A DNA stretch of 64,000 bases from CAXBBB01 sp963841855 (GCA_963841855.1 CAWJEJ010000003.1:682001-746000), one strand, 5' to 3'. Counted from the stretch's first letter, positions 29,042-42,459 are shown. Made by a program: numbers and translations. Notes: a model not told the origin generated them from the sequence alone.

Positions 29042-29764
29042 TCAGGCGCGAATCGTCATCTCCAGGTCGTGACTGTCGCGCTCGGGCGTTTGGCTCGGCA
29101 GGACGAGTCCTGTCGCGTTCAACCAGCGCGCGGCGCTCCACGCCAGCGCGGCTGCGTCGAGAACGTCGTCCCACGCCGAGCCTTTGGGCTTCGTCCAACT
29201 CTCCACGTCGAAGCCAGCGTGCACCAGCAGGTTGCGGCGCAGCGCTCGTCCTTCGGCTGTGCGCTTGCTCGGCCGGAGCGCGCCGCCGCCGGTGTAGTGC
29301 GCGTTCAATTGAGCAAACGAGACCTCGGGATGACCTTCGCCTGCCCACTGTTGCCGCTTGGGCGTAATCCACGCGTCGACTTCGCGGATGCGGGGAAAGA
29401 GGTAAAAACTCTCCTTGCTCAAGCCCGGCGCGTCAGGTGCCGTCGCGCGGTTGCGCGCCAGGGCGTCTGCGTAGTCGGTGGCGCCAAGCGCCGGGCGGGC
29501 GGGTGGCGAGAAGACCGACGCGCTTCGAGGCCAGCCCAGGAGCGCCCGGGCTTCTCGGTCGCACACCCGTCCGCCACGCTCGGCCGTCTGGGGCAGTCCG
29601 ATCGGCATGTCGATCAGCAGGCGATCCACCGGTCGGTCAGCGTCGATCACGTGGGCGATGTGGGGAGCGAGCGAGACCGTGGCGTGTTGGGGCGACCCGG
29701 CGTTGCACGCGACGACGATCCAGCCCGCTCGGCATCCATCCACACCAGCGACCCGAGGCGTCAT
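29042..29764 (-). CDS. DUF429 family protein (predicted RNase H-like nuclease)
   Basis: 240 residues. The N-terminal RVAGVDGCRAGWIVV and LLIDMPIGLP match DUF429, predicted to adopt an RNase H-like fold with acidic catalytic residues (Asp of GVDG and of IDMPIG). ERGGRVCDREARALLG, PPARPALGATDYADA and HPEVSFAQLN follow, then DDVLDAAALAWSA with a third acidic pair. Biological function is unknown. Its ATG overlaps the stop of the upstream kinase by 4 bp (ATGA), so the two genes are translationally coupled, though no functional link is known. Confidence 0.85.
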   Translation of the reverse strand: MTPRVAGVDGCRAGWIVVACNAGSPQHATVSLAPHIAHVIDADRPVDRLLIDMPIGLPQTAERGGRVCDREARALLGWPRSASVFSPPARPALGATDYADALARNRATAPDAPGLSKESFYLFPRIREVDAWITPKRQQWAGEGHPEVSFAQLNAHYTGGGALRPSKRTAEGRALRRNLLVHAGFDVESWTKPKGSAWDDVLDAAALAWSAARWLNATGLVLPSQTPERDSHDLEMTIRA

Positions 29765-32256
29765 GCGTCCGCCGGTTCGAACAGCAGTGGAAACCGGAGC
29801 GTGAAGGTAGATCCGGCTTCCATCGCCGTGTCGACCTCGATTTCGCCCTCCATCAGGCGGATCAGTCCTTGGGCAATCGAAAGCCCCAGCCCGATGCCCT
29901 GGTGCGACCGCGCTGCTCCTACCGACGCCTGCCGAAATGGCTCGAACAGGTGCGGCGCGAACGCGGGATCGATTCCCACGCCGCTGTCCGAGATCACGAT
30001 CTCGACTTTGCGGTCGTTTGCCCGCACGTCTATCTCGACGCCTCCCGAATAGGTGAAGCGCACCGCATTGCCGATCACGTGGCTCAGCGCGCGGCGCAGC
30101 GCGTCGGCGTTGACGGCGGCGCGGACGGGCGATTGCGGAGCGCGGCAGGTGACGAAGAGGCCGCGCTGTTCGGCTTCGGTGCGAAACAGATCGGCGGTGC
30201 CGCGAACGATGTCGCGCACGTCCATGGGCCGCAAATCGAAGTGAAACGACCGCGACGCCAGTCTGGCCGAGTCAAGGATGTCGTTGAGCGTGCCGAGCAG
30301 CCGCTCGCCGCTTGACTTGATGAGGTCGAGAGGCTCGCGATCCATGTCGAGTGGTAGGTCGTCGCGCAGCAGATCGGCGAATCCGATGATGGCCGTTAGC
30401 GGCGTGCGGATCTCGTGGCTCATGTTGGCGACGAGCGTCGTCTTGAGCGCGTCCATCTCTTCGGCCGCTCGGCGGGCCATGATCTGTTCTCGCTCGTACG
30501 CCACGGCCTCACCGATATCCACGCCATAGACGACGACGAACGCCACGCGCCCGTCTTCGCCCAGCAGTGGGATGCCCGTTAGCTCTATGAACCGCGTCTC
30601 GCCGGGCCTTGGGGTAGGGCGGCGCTCGACCAGGGAAATGCGTGTCGCCGTTTCCGTGATGGTCGCGATCCAGCTCTGCCGAGCCTCCATCACGCGCGAC
30701 TCTTCGGCGGAGCGTACGTCAATCTGCGACGGTCGCCTGCCGATGAAGGCGGCGCGGCGAAGAGGATTGCGAGCCGTTTCGGGATTGACGTAGAGATAGC
30801 GCCCCTCGGCGTCGAGCACACTGACTTCGATGGGCAGTTCGGACAACACGTCTTCGTAGAACTGACGCAACGTCTCGACGCGCCGCTGGTGCTCGTCCTG
30901 CTCCGTAAGATCGGTGAACGCGGCGATAGATCCGGCAGGACTTCCGTCTGCTCGTTGCAAAGGGGCAGCCGAGATGAGCCCCTTTCGCACCGATCCATCC
31001 GCGCTGTCCAGGCGCAGTTCGTAGCGCTCCTGCCCCGTGACGGAGCGGTTTCGGAAGCGCTCCTGCGCGATCGCCCGGTCGTCTGGATACACCATATCGA
31101 CGAGCGGTATGCCCAGCACGTCGCTAAGGCTGCGGCCTATGAGAGTGGCAGCGGCGGGATTGATATACTTCGTCCGTCCGTTCTCGTCGGCTACGAACAG
31201 GGGCTGAGCCAGCGTGTCCATGAGCGTCCGCGCCATGTCGCGTTCGTACACCAGCGAGTCGCGCAAGATCTCGCTTTGGAGCGTCTGATCGCGCAGCGCA
31301 TGGGCGGCCTGGGAAGCTCGGGTCACATCCCATGCGAACAGGCGCACGTTTCCGCCCGCCATGCGGCGCACTTCCTGTTCAAAACATCGTCCGTCGGGAA
31401 GCAAAACGGTGCGGGAAACCGAAGCGGACTCGCCGAGAGCCAAAGTCAGGTCGAACAGGTCGCACAGAAACGGATGGTCCAGACCTCGCTCCGCCAACTC
31501 GGGCAGGCTACGGTGCGCGGTGTCGTTGACGAACCGGACGATGCCGCTCGCCGTGACTTCTACGATCGCGTGCGGATGGTTTTGGGCATAGGAGGCCAGC
31601 CGCGCCAGTTCATAGCGCGCCTCAGGCTGCTCGGCGAGGGGATAGAACGTGAGGCGCCAAGTGGGCACCGCTCGCACGTCGATCGAATCGAAGTGCACGT
31701 CCGCCAGTCCGGCAGGGCCGCCTGCCGAGTGGTATCGAACCAGCGGAACGCGGTCCGTGCGGCCATCGAGAGCTGCCTCGACACTCTCATCGAACTCGGC
31801 ATCGAGCAGCGACTCCAACGGCACCCCGATCAGTCCACGGCGCCCGAAGACGAGAGCCGCCTGCTCGTCCGCTTCGATCACGACGCCGCCCTGAACATGC
31901 AGAACTGCGACGCGCGGCGTGTCTTCTGACCGGTCTATGCTCGGAGTAAAGCGTGCAAAGCCTCTGGTGCCGTGCAACGCGTCGGGCCGAACCTCAATGG
32001 CCAACTCGCCCCCTCTCCAGCCAACGTCGTGGCGCGTCGATGCGCCCTGGCACGCCGCTTCGTGAGCCGACAGAATCAGCGAGGGAAGTCCCAGCGCCCC
32101 TATCAGATCGTCTATGGGAGCGCCTTGAGCCAGCCGCGCGGTACTCATACCGTCGACCGATTCAGACCATTCGCTTAGCCGAAGGTCGGCATCGGTCGCC
32201 CAGCGCAGCAACGTGCTGCGCGGCGCGGGCGGGGCGAGTGGCGGTACGTGTCGCAT
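29761..32256 (-). CDS. Multi-PAS sensor histidine kinase (cytoplasmic)
   Basis: 831 residues from ATG 32256 (MRHVPPLAPPAPRS). No membrane helices, so it senses an internal signal. After an N-terminal sensory region there are three or four PAS domains: near 220-330, 345-460 (LFVADENGRTKYINPAAATL) and 470-590 (EVSVLDAEGRYLYVNPETA). HisKA follows with the phospho-accepting His614 in MSHEIRTPL. The HATPase domain has IGNAVRFT (N box), ISDSGVGID, FEPFRQ and GIGLGLSIAQ. There is no receiver domain and no adjacent response regulator, making it an orphan kinase. The receiver-only regulator at 15.7 kb is a possible but unproven partner. Confidence 0.93.
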   Translation of the reverse strand: MRHVPPLAPPAPRSTLLRWATDADLRLSEWSESVDGMSTARLAQGAPIDDLIGALGLPSLILSAHEAACQGASTRHDVGWRGGELAIEVRPDALHGTRGFARFTPSIDRSEDTPRVAVLHVQGGVVIEADEQAALVFGRRGLIGVPLESLLDAEFDESVEAALDGRTDRVPLVRYHSAGGPAGLADVHFDSIDVRAVPTWRLTFYPLAEQPEARYELARLASYAQNHPHAIVEVTASGIVRFVNDTAHRSLPELAERGLDHPFLCDLFDLTLALGESASVSRTVLLPDGRCFEQEVRRMAGGNVRLFAWDVTRASQAAHALRDQTLQSEILRDSLVYERDMARTLMDTLAQPLFVADENGRTKYINPAAATLIGRSLSDVLGIPLVDMVYPDDRAIAQERFRNRSVTGQERYELRLDSADGSVRKGLISAAPLQRADGSPAGSIAAFTDLTEQDEHQRRVETLRQFYEDVLSELPIEVSVLDAEGRYLYVNPETARNPLRRAAFIGRRPSQIDVRSAEESRVMEARQSWIATITETATRISLVERRPTPRPGETRFIELTGIPLLGEDGRVAFVVVYGVDIGEAVAYEREQIMARRAAEEMDALKTTLVANMSHEIRTPLTAIIGFADLLRDDLPLDMDREPLDLIKSSGERLLGTLNDILDSARLASRSFHFDLRPMDVRDIVRGTADLFRTEAEQRGLFVTCRAPQSPVRAAVNADALRRALSHVIGNAVRFTYSGGVEIDVRANDRKVEIVISDSGVGIDPAFAPHLFEPFRQASVGAARSHQGIGLGLSIAQGLIRLMEGEIEVDTAMEAGSTFTLRFPLLFEPADA

Positions 32257-32287
32257 GTGAGAATCGCGAAGGCAGTGTAAAGTACAA

Positions 32288-32330
32288 GAGGAGCGGCAGC
32301 TTCGCACCGGCTTCCGCTCCTCCCTATTTT
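32288..32330 (+). terminator. Hairpin plus short T-run in the leader of the trans-sulfuration gene (possible attenuator)
   Basis: A 9-bp perfect stem (GAGGAGCGG 32288-32296 with CCGCTCCTC 32314-32322) with a 17-nt loop is followed by CCTATTTTCG. It sits 23-30 bp before the start of the cystathionine-synthase-like gene. It resembles an intrinsic terminator inside the leader, but no alternative structure or ligand site was recognised. Confidence 0.35.
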
Positions 32331-32352
32331 CGCCGAAACGAGTCTTGTGCCC

Positions 32353-33501
32353 ATGCCCGAACCCCTATCGACCTCTCACCGAATCGAGACGCTGCTCGCG
32401 CATGCTGGATGTGTACCAGATCCCTCTACGGGAGCGCTCGTGGCTTCGCCTGTCTTGTCCTCGACGTTCGAGCGCTCAGGCGACGGCAGTTACCGTGGTG
32501 GGCACATGTACGCGCGCGCAAGCAACCCGACGCGCGAACTGCTCGAGACGACGCTCGCCAAGTTAGAAAGCGCGACCAGTGGGTGGGCGTTCGCTTCGGG
32601 CATGGCTGCCGTCCACGCAGTGCTGGCAACGCTGCCCGCACACAGTCACGTCGTGCTGGCCGACGACGTGTATTTCGGCGTTCGTCAACTGCTCGAGACC
32701 GCGCTGGCCGATCATCTCACATTTACCAGCGCCGACCTGTCGCAGCCCGGCTCGCTCGACGCCGCCTGGACGCCTCGAACGCGTTTGGTATGGGCTGAGA
32801 CGCCGTCCAATCCGCTGCTGCGCATCACCGATCTCGCCCTTCTGGCCGGCGAAACGCACGCGCGCGGCGCCGTGCTAGCCGTCGATGGGACGTGGGCGAC
32901 GCCTGTTTTGCAGCGTCCACTCGAATTAGGTGCCGATTTCGTCGTCCACTCGCTCACCAAGTACATCGCCGGACACTCGGACTTGATCGGCGGCGCCGTC
33001 CTGGCGCGCGAAGAGAACGAACACGCTGGCCGCATCGGGACGCTGCAGAAAGCAGCCGGCGCCATCCTCGACCCGTTTTCTTCGTGGTTGACGCTGCGAG
33101 GTATGCGTACGCTGGCCGTCCGCGTCCGCGCGCAGACCCAGACGGCGCACCTGCTCGCCAGGCGTCTGAACGCGCATCCCGGCGTCGCTCGCGTCCATTA
33201 CCCCGGGCTCTCCGATACGGCCGGGCATGAGGTCGCGGCTCGTCAGATGGATGCGTTCGGAGCGATGCTCTCGTTCGAGGTGGCGGGGCCGGACGACCAA
33301 ACGGCTGCGCGGAAGGTGGCCAACGCGCTGACGACGTTCCGCCAAGCCACATCGCTGGGCGGGACCGAGAGTCTGGTCGAGCACCGCGCGTCGGTCGAAG
33401 GCAACGGAACGCGAGCGCCTCAGACGCTCCTGCGCGTCTCGGTGGGACTTGAACACGTGGAAGATTTGTGGAGCGACCTGGAGGTGGCACTGGCGGCGTA
33501 A
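32353..33501 (+). CDS. Trans-sulfuration PLP enzyme (cystathionine gamma-synthase/lyase family)
   Basis: 382 residues from ATG 32353 (a GTG at 32347 is also in frame). Cys/Met metabolism PLP family. The N-terminus has PDPSTGALVASPVLSSTFER and YARASNPTRELLETTLAKLE; SGMAAVHAVL and AETPSNPLLRITDL follow. The PLP lysine is Lys203 in VHSLTKYIAGHSDLIGG, then RGMRTLAVRV and ATSLGGTESLVEHRAS. Whether it is a gamma-synthase, a beta-lyase or a gamma-lyase cannot be decided from motifs alone. The leader hairpin suggests regulation. It is divergent from the PAS kinase gene and followed after 61 bp by proline dehydrogenase. Confidence 0.9.
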   Translation: MPEPLSTSHRIETLLAHAGCVPDPSTGALVASPVLSSTFERSGDGSYRGGHMYARASNPTRELLETTLAKLESATSGWAFASGMAAVHAVLATLPAHSHVVLADDVYFGVRQLLETALADHLTFTSADLSQPGSLDAAWTPRTRLVWAETPSNPLLRITDLALLAGETHARGAVLAVDGTWATPVLQRPLELGADFVVHSLTKYIAGHSDLIGGAVLAREENEHAGRIGTLQKAAGAILDPFSSWLTLRGMRTLAVRVRAQTQTAHLLARRLNAHPGVARVHYPGLSDTAGHEVAARQMDAFGAMLSFEVAGPDDQTAARKVANALTTFRQATSLGGTESLVEHRASVEGNGTRAPQTLLRVSVGLEHVEDLWSDLEVALAA

Positions 33502-33562
33502 ACTCCGGCGCCGTCCGGTGCGTTGCGCATCTGGAAAACCGCTTTTCTCTGACGCCACCGCC

Positions 33563-34456
33563 GTGAAACTCCCCTTTTTCCTCGCCAGCCGATTCGTCGC
33601 CGCCGAAACACTCGACCGCGCCATGCCGGTCGTCCGCTCACTGGTAGACGACGGCCTCTTCGTCACGCTCGATCTGCTGGGCGAATACGTCCGTGACCGC
33701 GACGTAGCCTTGAGCGCTAGAGATGCCTACGTCGACCTAGTTCACACGCTAGCCGACCGCCGCGACGCAGATCAGATCGCCGTCGGACGCGGGGGAATGG
33801 ACCACGCCACGCTCGGCATATCGATCAAACTGTCGATGATGGGCCAGAAGATCGACGAGTCGTTCGCCGAGACGAACCTGCGCTACCTGCTCGAAGTGGC
33901 CAAAGAGCGCGACCTGTTCGTCCGCCTCGACATGGAAGGCTCCGACATCACGCAGAGTACGTTGGACGTATTCGAGCGCGTCTATCCCAACTTTCCGGAT
34001 CACGTCGGGCCCGTCCTCCAGGCCTACCTGAAGCGGACGGAGAAGGACGTTGCGCGGATGTGCGAGTTGGGCGCCCGCGTGCGTCTGTGCAAGGGTGCGT
34101 ACGGAGAGCCCGCCGAAGTGGCACTTCAAGACATGGCCGACATCCGCGTGGCCTACGTCGACTACATGCAGGCACTGATTCAGCACGCCCGCTATCCAGG
34201 CATCGCTACCCACGACGACGCACTGATCCAGGCCACTAAGGACTTCGTCGCAGCCGAGGGCATCGCGTCGGATCGCTATGAGTTTCAGATGCTCTATGGC
34301 ATGCGCGCTCCCACGCAGAAAGCTATCGCTGACGAGGGGTACAACATGCGCGTCTACGTTCCCTACGGCACGGAATGGTGGCCGTACTACAGCCGTCGCC
34401 TGCGTGAGCGCAAGGAAAACGTATTCTTCGTGCTTCAAAACGCTTTTCGGTCCTAG
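33563..34456 (+). CDS. Proline dehydrogenase
   Basis: 297 residues from GTG 33563; an earlier in-frame start at 33449 would overlap the preceding gene. FAD-dependent oxidation of proline to pyrroline-5-carboxylate. The barrel motifs are GGMDHATLGISIKLSMMG, FVRLDMEGSDIT, RVRLCKGAYGEP, ATHDDALIQ, FQMLYGMR and the C-terminal RVYVPYGTEWWPYYSRRLRE with the proline-binding arginines. Length fits the monofunctional Thermus/Deinococcus type, so the aldehyde dehydrogenase step must be encoded elsewhere. Confidence 0.95.
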   Translation: MKLPFFLASRFVAAETLDRAMPVVRSLVDDGLFVTLDLLGEYVRDRDVALSARDAYVDLVHTLADRRDADQIAVGRGGMDHATLGISIKLSMMGQKIDESFAETNLRYLLEVAKERDLFVRLDMEGSDITQSTLDVFERVYPNFPDHVGPVLQAYLKRTEKDVARMCELGARVRLCKGAYGEPAEVALQDMADIRVAYVDYMQALIQHARYPGIATHDDALIQATKDFVAAEGIASDRYEFQMLYGMRAPTQKAIADEGYNMRVYVPYGTEWWPYYSRRLRERKENVFFVLQNAFRS

Positions 34457-34518
34457 CGGCATGCGCGCGCCGAGCGTTCGGTTCGTTCGACACCTATGGA
34501 TTCCGCCCGCCGCCCGAT

Positions 34519-35322
34519 ATGACGTTTTTCAACCGCATCGCTGACGAGTGGAGCGCGCTCGTCCGAGCGATGCGCTCGCTCGATGCGATGGCTGTGACCG
34601 TACTGCTCGGCTCCATCGTTCTCGTGTTCGTCCACGTCGAGGTCGGCAGCAGAAGCACGTTTCGAGACCTGATTCAACCGCACCTCGATATTGGAGCGTT
34701 GGGCTTCGACGCCGTCGGGCTGATGAGTTGGGGATGGTGGTTCGGCTGGCAAGGAGTGCTGGGCTTCGTCGTCCCAATCGCGATCTTGACACTCGTGTTC
34801 AAGCGCAAACCTTCGCAAATCGGCTTGGGACTTGGCGACTGGAAGCTGGCGTGCCTACTCGGTGGTTTGTACCTACCACTTGTAGCCGTGGGCACTTGGG
34901 TGCTGTCGGACACCGATGCATTCCTCGGCAAATACCCGCACTTCGATCCGGCGGCCGAGCGGTGGGACTTCTTCCTGATCTACCACGCCCTCTTCCTCTT
35001 CTACTGGATGGGGTGGGAGTACTTGTGGCGCGGCTTCGTCCTGTTTGGCAGCGCGCGCGCTCTGGGTTTTTACGCCATCATTGCCCAAACCGTCCCCTTC
35101 GCCCTGCTCCACATCGATAAACCGCTAGCCGAAGCGTTTCTTTCGATCCTGGGAGGCGTCGCGCTGGGCGCGCTGGTGTGGCGGTGCCGTTCGTTCTGGA
35201 TTGCCGTACCACTTCATTCGGCACAGATGCTCCTGCTCGACCTGTGGTGTAGCCTTCGGCAGCGCACCGGCGTGCGCGGTCTCGGCATAGACGCGCTGAT
35301 CGATACGCTGAGCGGCTTCTAG
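34519..35322 (+). CDS. CPBP family intramembrane glutamic endopeptidase-like protein
   Basis: 267 residues with six to eight hydrophobic helices. The CPBP (Abi/CAAX-prenyl protease-related) pattern is visible: WEYLWRGFVLFGSARALG (Glu and Arg of motif 1), then FALLHIDKPLAEAFLSIL (His of motif 2) and the C-terminal SFWIAVPLHSAQMLLLD (motif 4 His). Motif 1 has a single Glu instead of EExxxR, so activity is uncertain. The substrate is unknown. It is located 62 bp after proline dehydrogenase on the same strand. Confidence 0.75.
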   Translation: MTFFNRIADEWSALVRAMRSLDAMAVTVLLGSIVLVFVHVEVGSRSTFRDLIQPHLDIGALGFDAVGLMSWGWWFGWQGVLGFVVPIAILTLVFKRKPSQIGLGLGDWKLACLLGGLYLPLVAVGTWVLSDTDAFLGKYPHFDPAAERWDFFLIYHALFLFYWMGWEYLWRGFVLFGSARALGFYAIIAQTVPFALLHIDKPLAEAFLSILGGVALGALVWRCRSFWIAVPLHSAQMLLLDLWCSLRQRTGVRGLGIDALIDTLSGF

Positions 35323-35434
35323 TAGTGGTGCCCCGAGTTGCAGTTTCGCCTGGGACTGTCGCGCTCAATCAGGTCGAACGAGAAGAGGGCGACCTCACTG
35401 TTATCTTTCCGTTCGTCCTCCCCTGACCCTTCCG

Positions 35435-35935
35435 ATGTCACGCGTTCTGCTCTCTTCTCATCTGGTTCAGCGCATCATAGATCGCTTGGCCGCGCAGGTA
35501 ATTGAGCGCAACCGAGGAACGCAAGACCTAGTTGTCCTGGGACTGCGCACTCGAGGATGGGAACTGGGACAAGTGCTCGCCGCTGCCATTGAGATGCAGT
35601 CTGGAGCCGAAATCGAAACCGCCCAGCTGCACGTTTCCGCTTTTCGAGACGACCGAATCCCCAGCGAGCCCATCAGACCTAAAGTGGATGTCGACGCCAA
35701 GCGAGTCCTTATAGTTGACGACGTGCTTTACACGGGCCGAACGATTCGCGCCGCTCTCGACGCTGTCGTTCACTGGGGCCGTCCCAACCAGATTCAACTC
35801 GCCGCTCTAGTAGACAGGGGCCACCGCGAAGTACCTATCCAGGCCGACTTTGCTGGACGTGTCATCCCCACAAGCCAAGGCGCCCGGGTCCGAGTCGATG
35901 TAGAATCTGGTTTCCAAGTCATACTAGACGACTGA
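35435..35935 (+). CDS. pyrR: PyrR-type phosphoribosyltransferase
   Basis: 166 residues, the length of PyrR. The PRPP-binding loop VLIVDDVLYTGRTIRAAL (residues 91-108), the N-terminal LVVLGLRTRGWELG, and the ends LAALVDRGHREVPIQADFAG and IPTSQ are typical. PyrR is a UMP-sensing regulator of pyr mRNA attenuation in many bacteria, with weak uracil phosphoribosyltransferase activity. A short inverted repeat (35371-35376 with 35390-35395) lies in its leader, but I cannot show a PyrR binding loop. No other pyr genes are adjacent. It converges on the PASTA gene, 6 bp apart. Confidence 0.9.
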   Translation: MSRVLLSSHLVQRIIDRLAAQVIERNRGTQDLVVLGLRTRGWELGQVLAAAIEMQSGAEIETAQLHVSAFRDDRIPSEPIRPKVDVDAKRVLIVDDVLYTGRTIRAALDAVVHWGRPNQIQLAALVDRGHREVPIQADFAGRVIPTSQGARVRVDVESGFQVILDD

Positions 35936-35941
35936 AGCGAC

Positions 35942-36724
35942 CTATATATCGAATCCGCCACTGCCCTCGTCGACTTCTTCGGGATCGGTGAACAAGCGCA
36001 CCTCATGTCCTCCCCGGACGCGCGTCCCCGCCTCTGGGCTCTGGCGAAGGACTGTAGCGCTCTCGTCGTCTACCTTACCCACGACGATACTGTTGAGCGA
36101 CTCGCCTCGCAACTGCGCACGCGCGGCCTCGACCGACATGCCCGTCACGTCCGGCGCCGACACGTAGAAATCCGATGGCCCCGTACTGTAATACAAAGTC
36201 ACCTTCTCGCCCACGGCTAACTGCACACCCCGCTCAGGCTGCTGACGCGTGACCGTGTTCTTGTAAGGAGAGGGGATGTTATCCGCTTGCGTTTCCACTT
36301 TGAAACCTATAGAGCGAAGTTGAGCCTGAGCGTCCTCTACACCCAGCCCAATCACGCTAGGAATTTGCCGCTCGGGCCGCTCGCTCGAGTTAACCGTGAT
36401 GTAAACGAGGCGCCCACGCTTGACCTGAGACCCTGCCGACGGCTCTTGCTCCAGCACCTCGTTGGGAGGCCGATCTCCGACAAAGCGGGATTCGACCTGT
36501 TCTGCCTTTAATCCTTCAGCACTTAGGGTGGCCAGTGCGTCCTCAAGTAGCATTCGCTCGACCTGGGGGACCTCTACCGCCTGCCCCTGACGGGTGTACG
36601 AAGGCATAACCAAGTTGTCGAAGACCGCGAGGCCTAGATAAACGAAAAGAGCTAGGGCAGCGACTCCGATCCAGAAGTAGAGGTTCTTGGCGGTGCGCAA
36701 GAGGGGAGCTAAGCGTTCGCGCAT
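35942..36724 (-). CDS. Membrane-anchored PASTA-domain protein
   Basis: 260 residues. A short cytoplasmic N-terminus is followed by one membrane helix (about 17-38, FWIGVAALALFVYLGLAVF), then three PASTA repeats: VEVPQVERMLLEDALATL (from 50), IPSVIGLGVEDAQAQLRSIG (from about 119) and APDVTGMSVEAARAQLRGES (from about 189). An acidic tail follows. PASTA domains bind peptidoglycan or muropeptides. Here they are not joined to a Ser/Thr kinase or a penicillin-binding protein, the usual stand-alone arrangement in Bacteroidota. The upstream region is shared with the rRNA operon. Confidence 0.9.
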   Translation of the reverse strand: MRERLAPLLRTAKNLYFWIGVAALALFVYLGLAVFDNLVMPSYTRQGQAVEVPQVERMLLEDALATLSAEGLKAEQVESRFVGDRPPNEVLEQEPSAGSQVKRGRLVYITVNSSERPERQIPSVIGLGVEDAQAQLRSIGFKVETQADNIPSPYKNTVTRQQPERGVQLAVGEKVTLYYSTGPSDFYVSAPDVTGMSVEAARAQLRGESLNSIVVGKVDDESATVLRQSPEAGTRVRGGHEVRLFTDPEEVDEGSGGFDI

Positions 36725-36958
36725 AGGGCGAGAGGGTAATGAGACGAAGAGAGCAAGCTATCACTACGCTAAGCACAAAAGGTGCGAAAGTCTGCTGCGC
36801 TTCACTGCACTTACATCAAGCGAGTGGAAACCGACCCGATGGACCTGTGTTTGCGAGCGCCCCACCACAGCGGTGGGATGTTCTTAGACTGGCTGATACA
36901 TCGGAAACCAGCGCTGCTGGTGCTCAACTAGAAGGCTTCGCGAATGCGAGCAAAACGG
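36725..36958. other. Intergenic region upstream of rRNA promoters
   Basis: 234 bp with no credible gene. It is expected to hold the promoter of the PASTA gene. A small hairpin CCCACC/GGTGGG (36861-36866 with 36872-36877) is followed by ATGTTCTT. Nothing else was recognised. Confidence 0.4.
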
Positions 36959-36987
36959 TTGACACCCCGCCTTGGACTGAGTATCAT
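36959..36987 (+). promoter_or_regulatory. rRNA operon promoter P1
   Basis: TTGACA (36959-36964), 17-nt spacer, TATCAT (36982-36987). The same hexamers and spacing recur 113 bp downstream as P2, and the text just after the -10 is also alike (CAA, then CGCAACGG), so the two arose by duplication. Confidence 0.8.
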
Positions 36988-37071
36988 AGCAACCCTCGCA
37001 ACGGCGGCGGCTGGCTCGGCCAGCAAACGAATAGGTGGAAATGCGAAAGAGGGATGAAACGGAAAAAAGAC

Positions 37072-37100
37072 TTGACACGTCACTCTCGAATCCGTATCAT
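37072..37100 (+). promoter_or_regulatory. rRNA operon promoter P2
   Basis: TTGACA (37072-37077), 17-nt spacer, TATCAT (37095-37100), about 190 bp before the mature 16S end. It lies upstream of a boxA-like GTTCTTTGA at 37173-37181 and of the left arm of the 16S processing stem. Confidence 0.85.
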
Positions 37101-37287
37101 AACAATCCGCGCAACGGGAAGCGGCCTTCACAAAGGAGCGCACTTGACCACGGAAGCCAATATAAGGCACACGTTCTTTGATGAGACTAGAAGCATAGCG
37201 AGTCCGAGTCAATTCCGGTTCCGTCACAGATCTCATCTGTACGGATTGGGTTGAAGCGACAACAAAAAAACAGATAAATCAAATCTC

Positions 37288-38817
<1,530 letters not shown>

Positions 38818-38964
38818 AAGAGTTTTCGCTCATCCTAAGGGATTGACTCGACTCGCTATGCTTCTCTCTCATCAAGAGTCACTCCTCACTCGTGAGGACT
38901 GTTCTTTTGACAGATCAACACCGCTCTCGCCTGAGAGCACGCCGCGCAGACGGCATAAACGTCC
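38818..38964 (+). other. 16S-tRNA-Ile spacer
   Basis: 147 bp transcribed spacer. It holds the right arm of the 16S processing stem (38840-38874) and a second TTCTTTTGACA boxA-like string near 38902. No gene is visible. Confidence 0.7.
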
Positions 38965-39038
<74 letters not shown>

Positions 39039-39092
39039 CAGCTGCGCGACGCAACGCGCAGTGCGAACCCAATAGGTTCGAGCGTATCAGGC

Positions 39093-39165
39093 GGGGTTAT
39101 AGCTCAGTTGGTAGAGCACCTGCTTTGCAAGCAGGGGGTCCACGGTTCGAATCCGTGTAACTCCA
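39093..39165 (+). tRNA. tRNA-Ala (TGC)
   Basis: 73 nt cloverleaf: acceptor GGGGTTA with TAACTCC (one G-U), D-loop GCTCAGTTGGTAGAGC, anticodon loop TTTGCAA (anticodon TGC), T-arm CCACGGTTCGAATCCGTG. The CCA end is not encoded. Confidence 0.98.
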
Positions 39166-39324
39166 CTATCCAGGCGTACGCCAAAGTCCGTCCGGATCTG
39201 TTCTTTGACATCTTGTTTCCATTGTAATAGACCGCGCGATCCGTAAAACGATCAAGAGGCGCGGTCCTGTTACCGAGTAAACGAGCGTTATTGAGAGAAA
39301 TATGCGGTCTCCATCAGGAGACCC

Positions 39325-42241
<2,917 letters not shown>

Positions 42242-42346
42242 ACATGGGTCTCCTGATAGAGACCGCATACTTTCATTACCGCTCGTTGAAGAGGTAGCAG
42301 ACAATGGAAACAGCCGCTCACAGTGGCGGCCACAGATGTCACTGTT

Positions 42347-42459
42347 TCCTGGTGATTACTGCGCAGGGGGTCCACCTCATCCCATCCCGAACTGAGAAGT
42401 TAAGCCCTGCAGCGCCGATGGTACTGCCCAAGTGGTGGGAGAGTAGGTCGTCGCCAGGT
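42347..42459 (+). rRNA. rrf: 5S ribosomal RNA
   Basis: About 113 nt. Helix I pairs CCTGGTGA (42348-42355) with TCGCCAGG (42451-42458). The core CCCATCCCGAACTGAGAAGT and GCCGATGGTACTGCC are typical. Ends are approximate. Confidence 0.93.
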
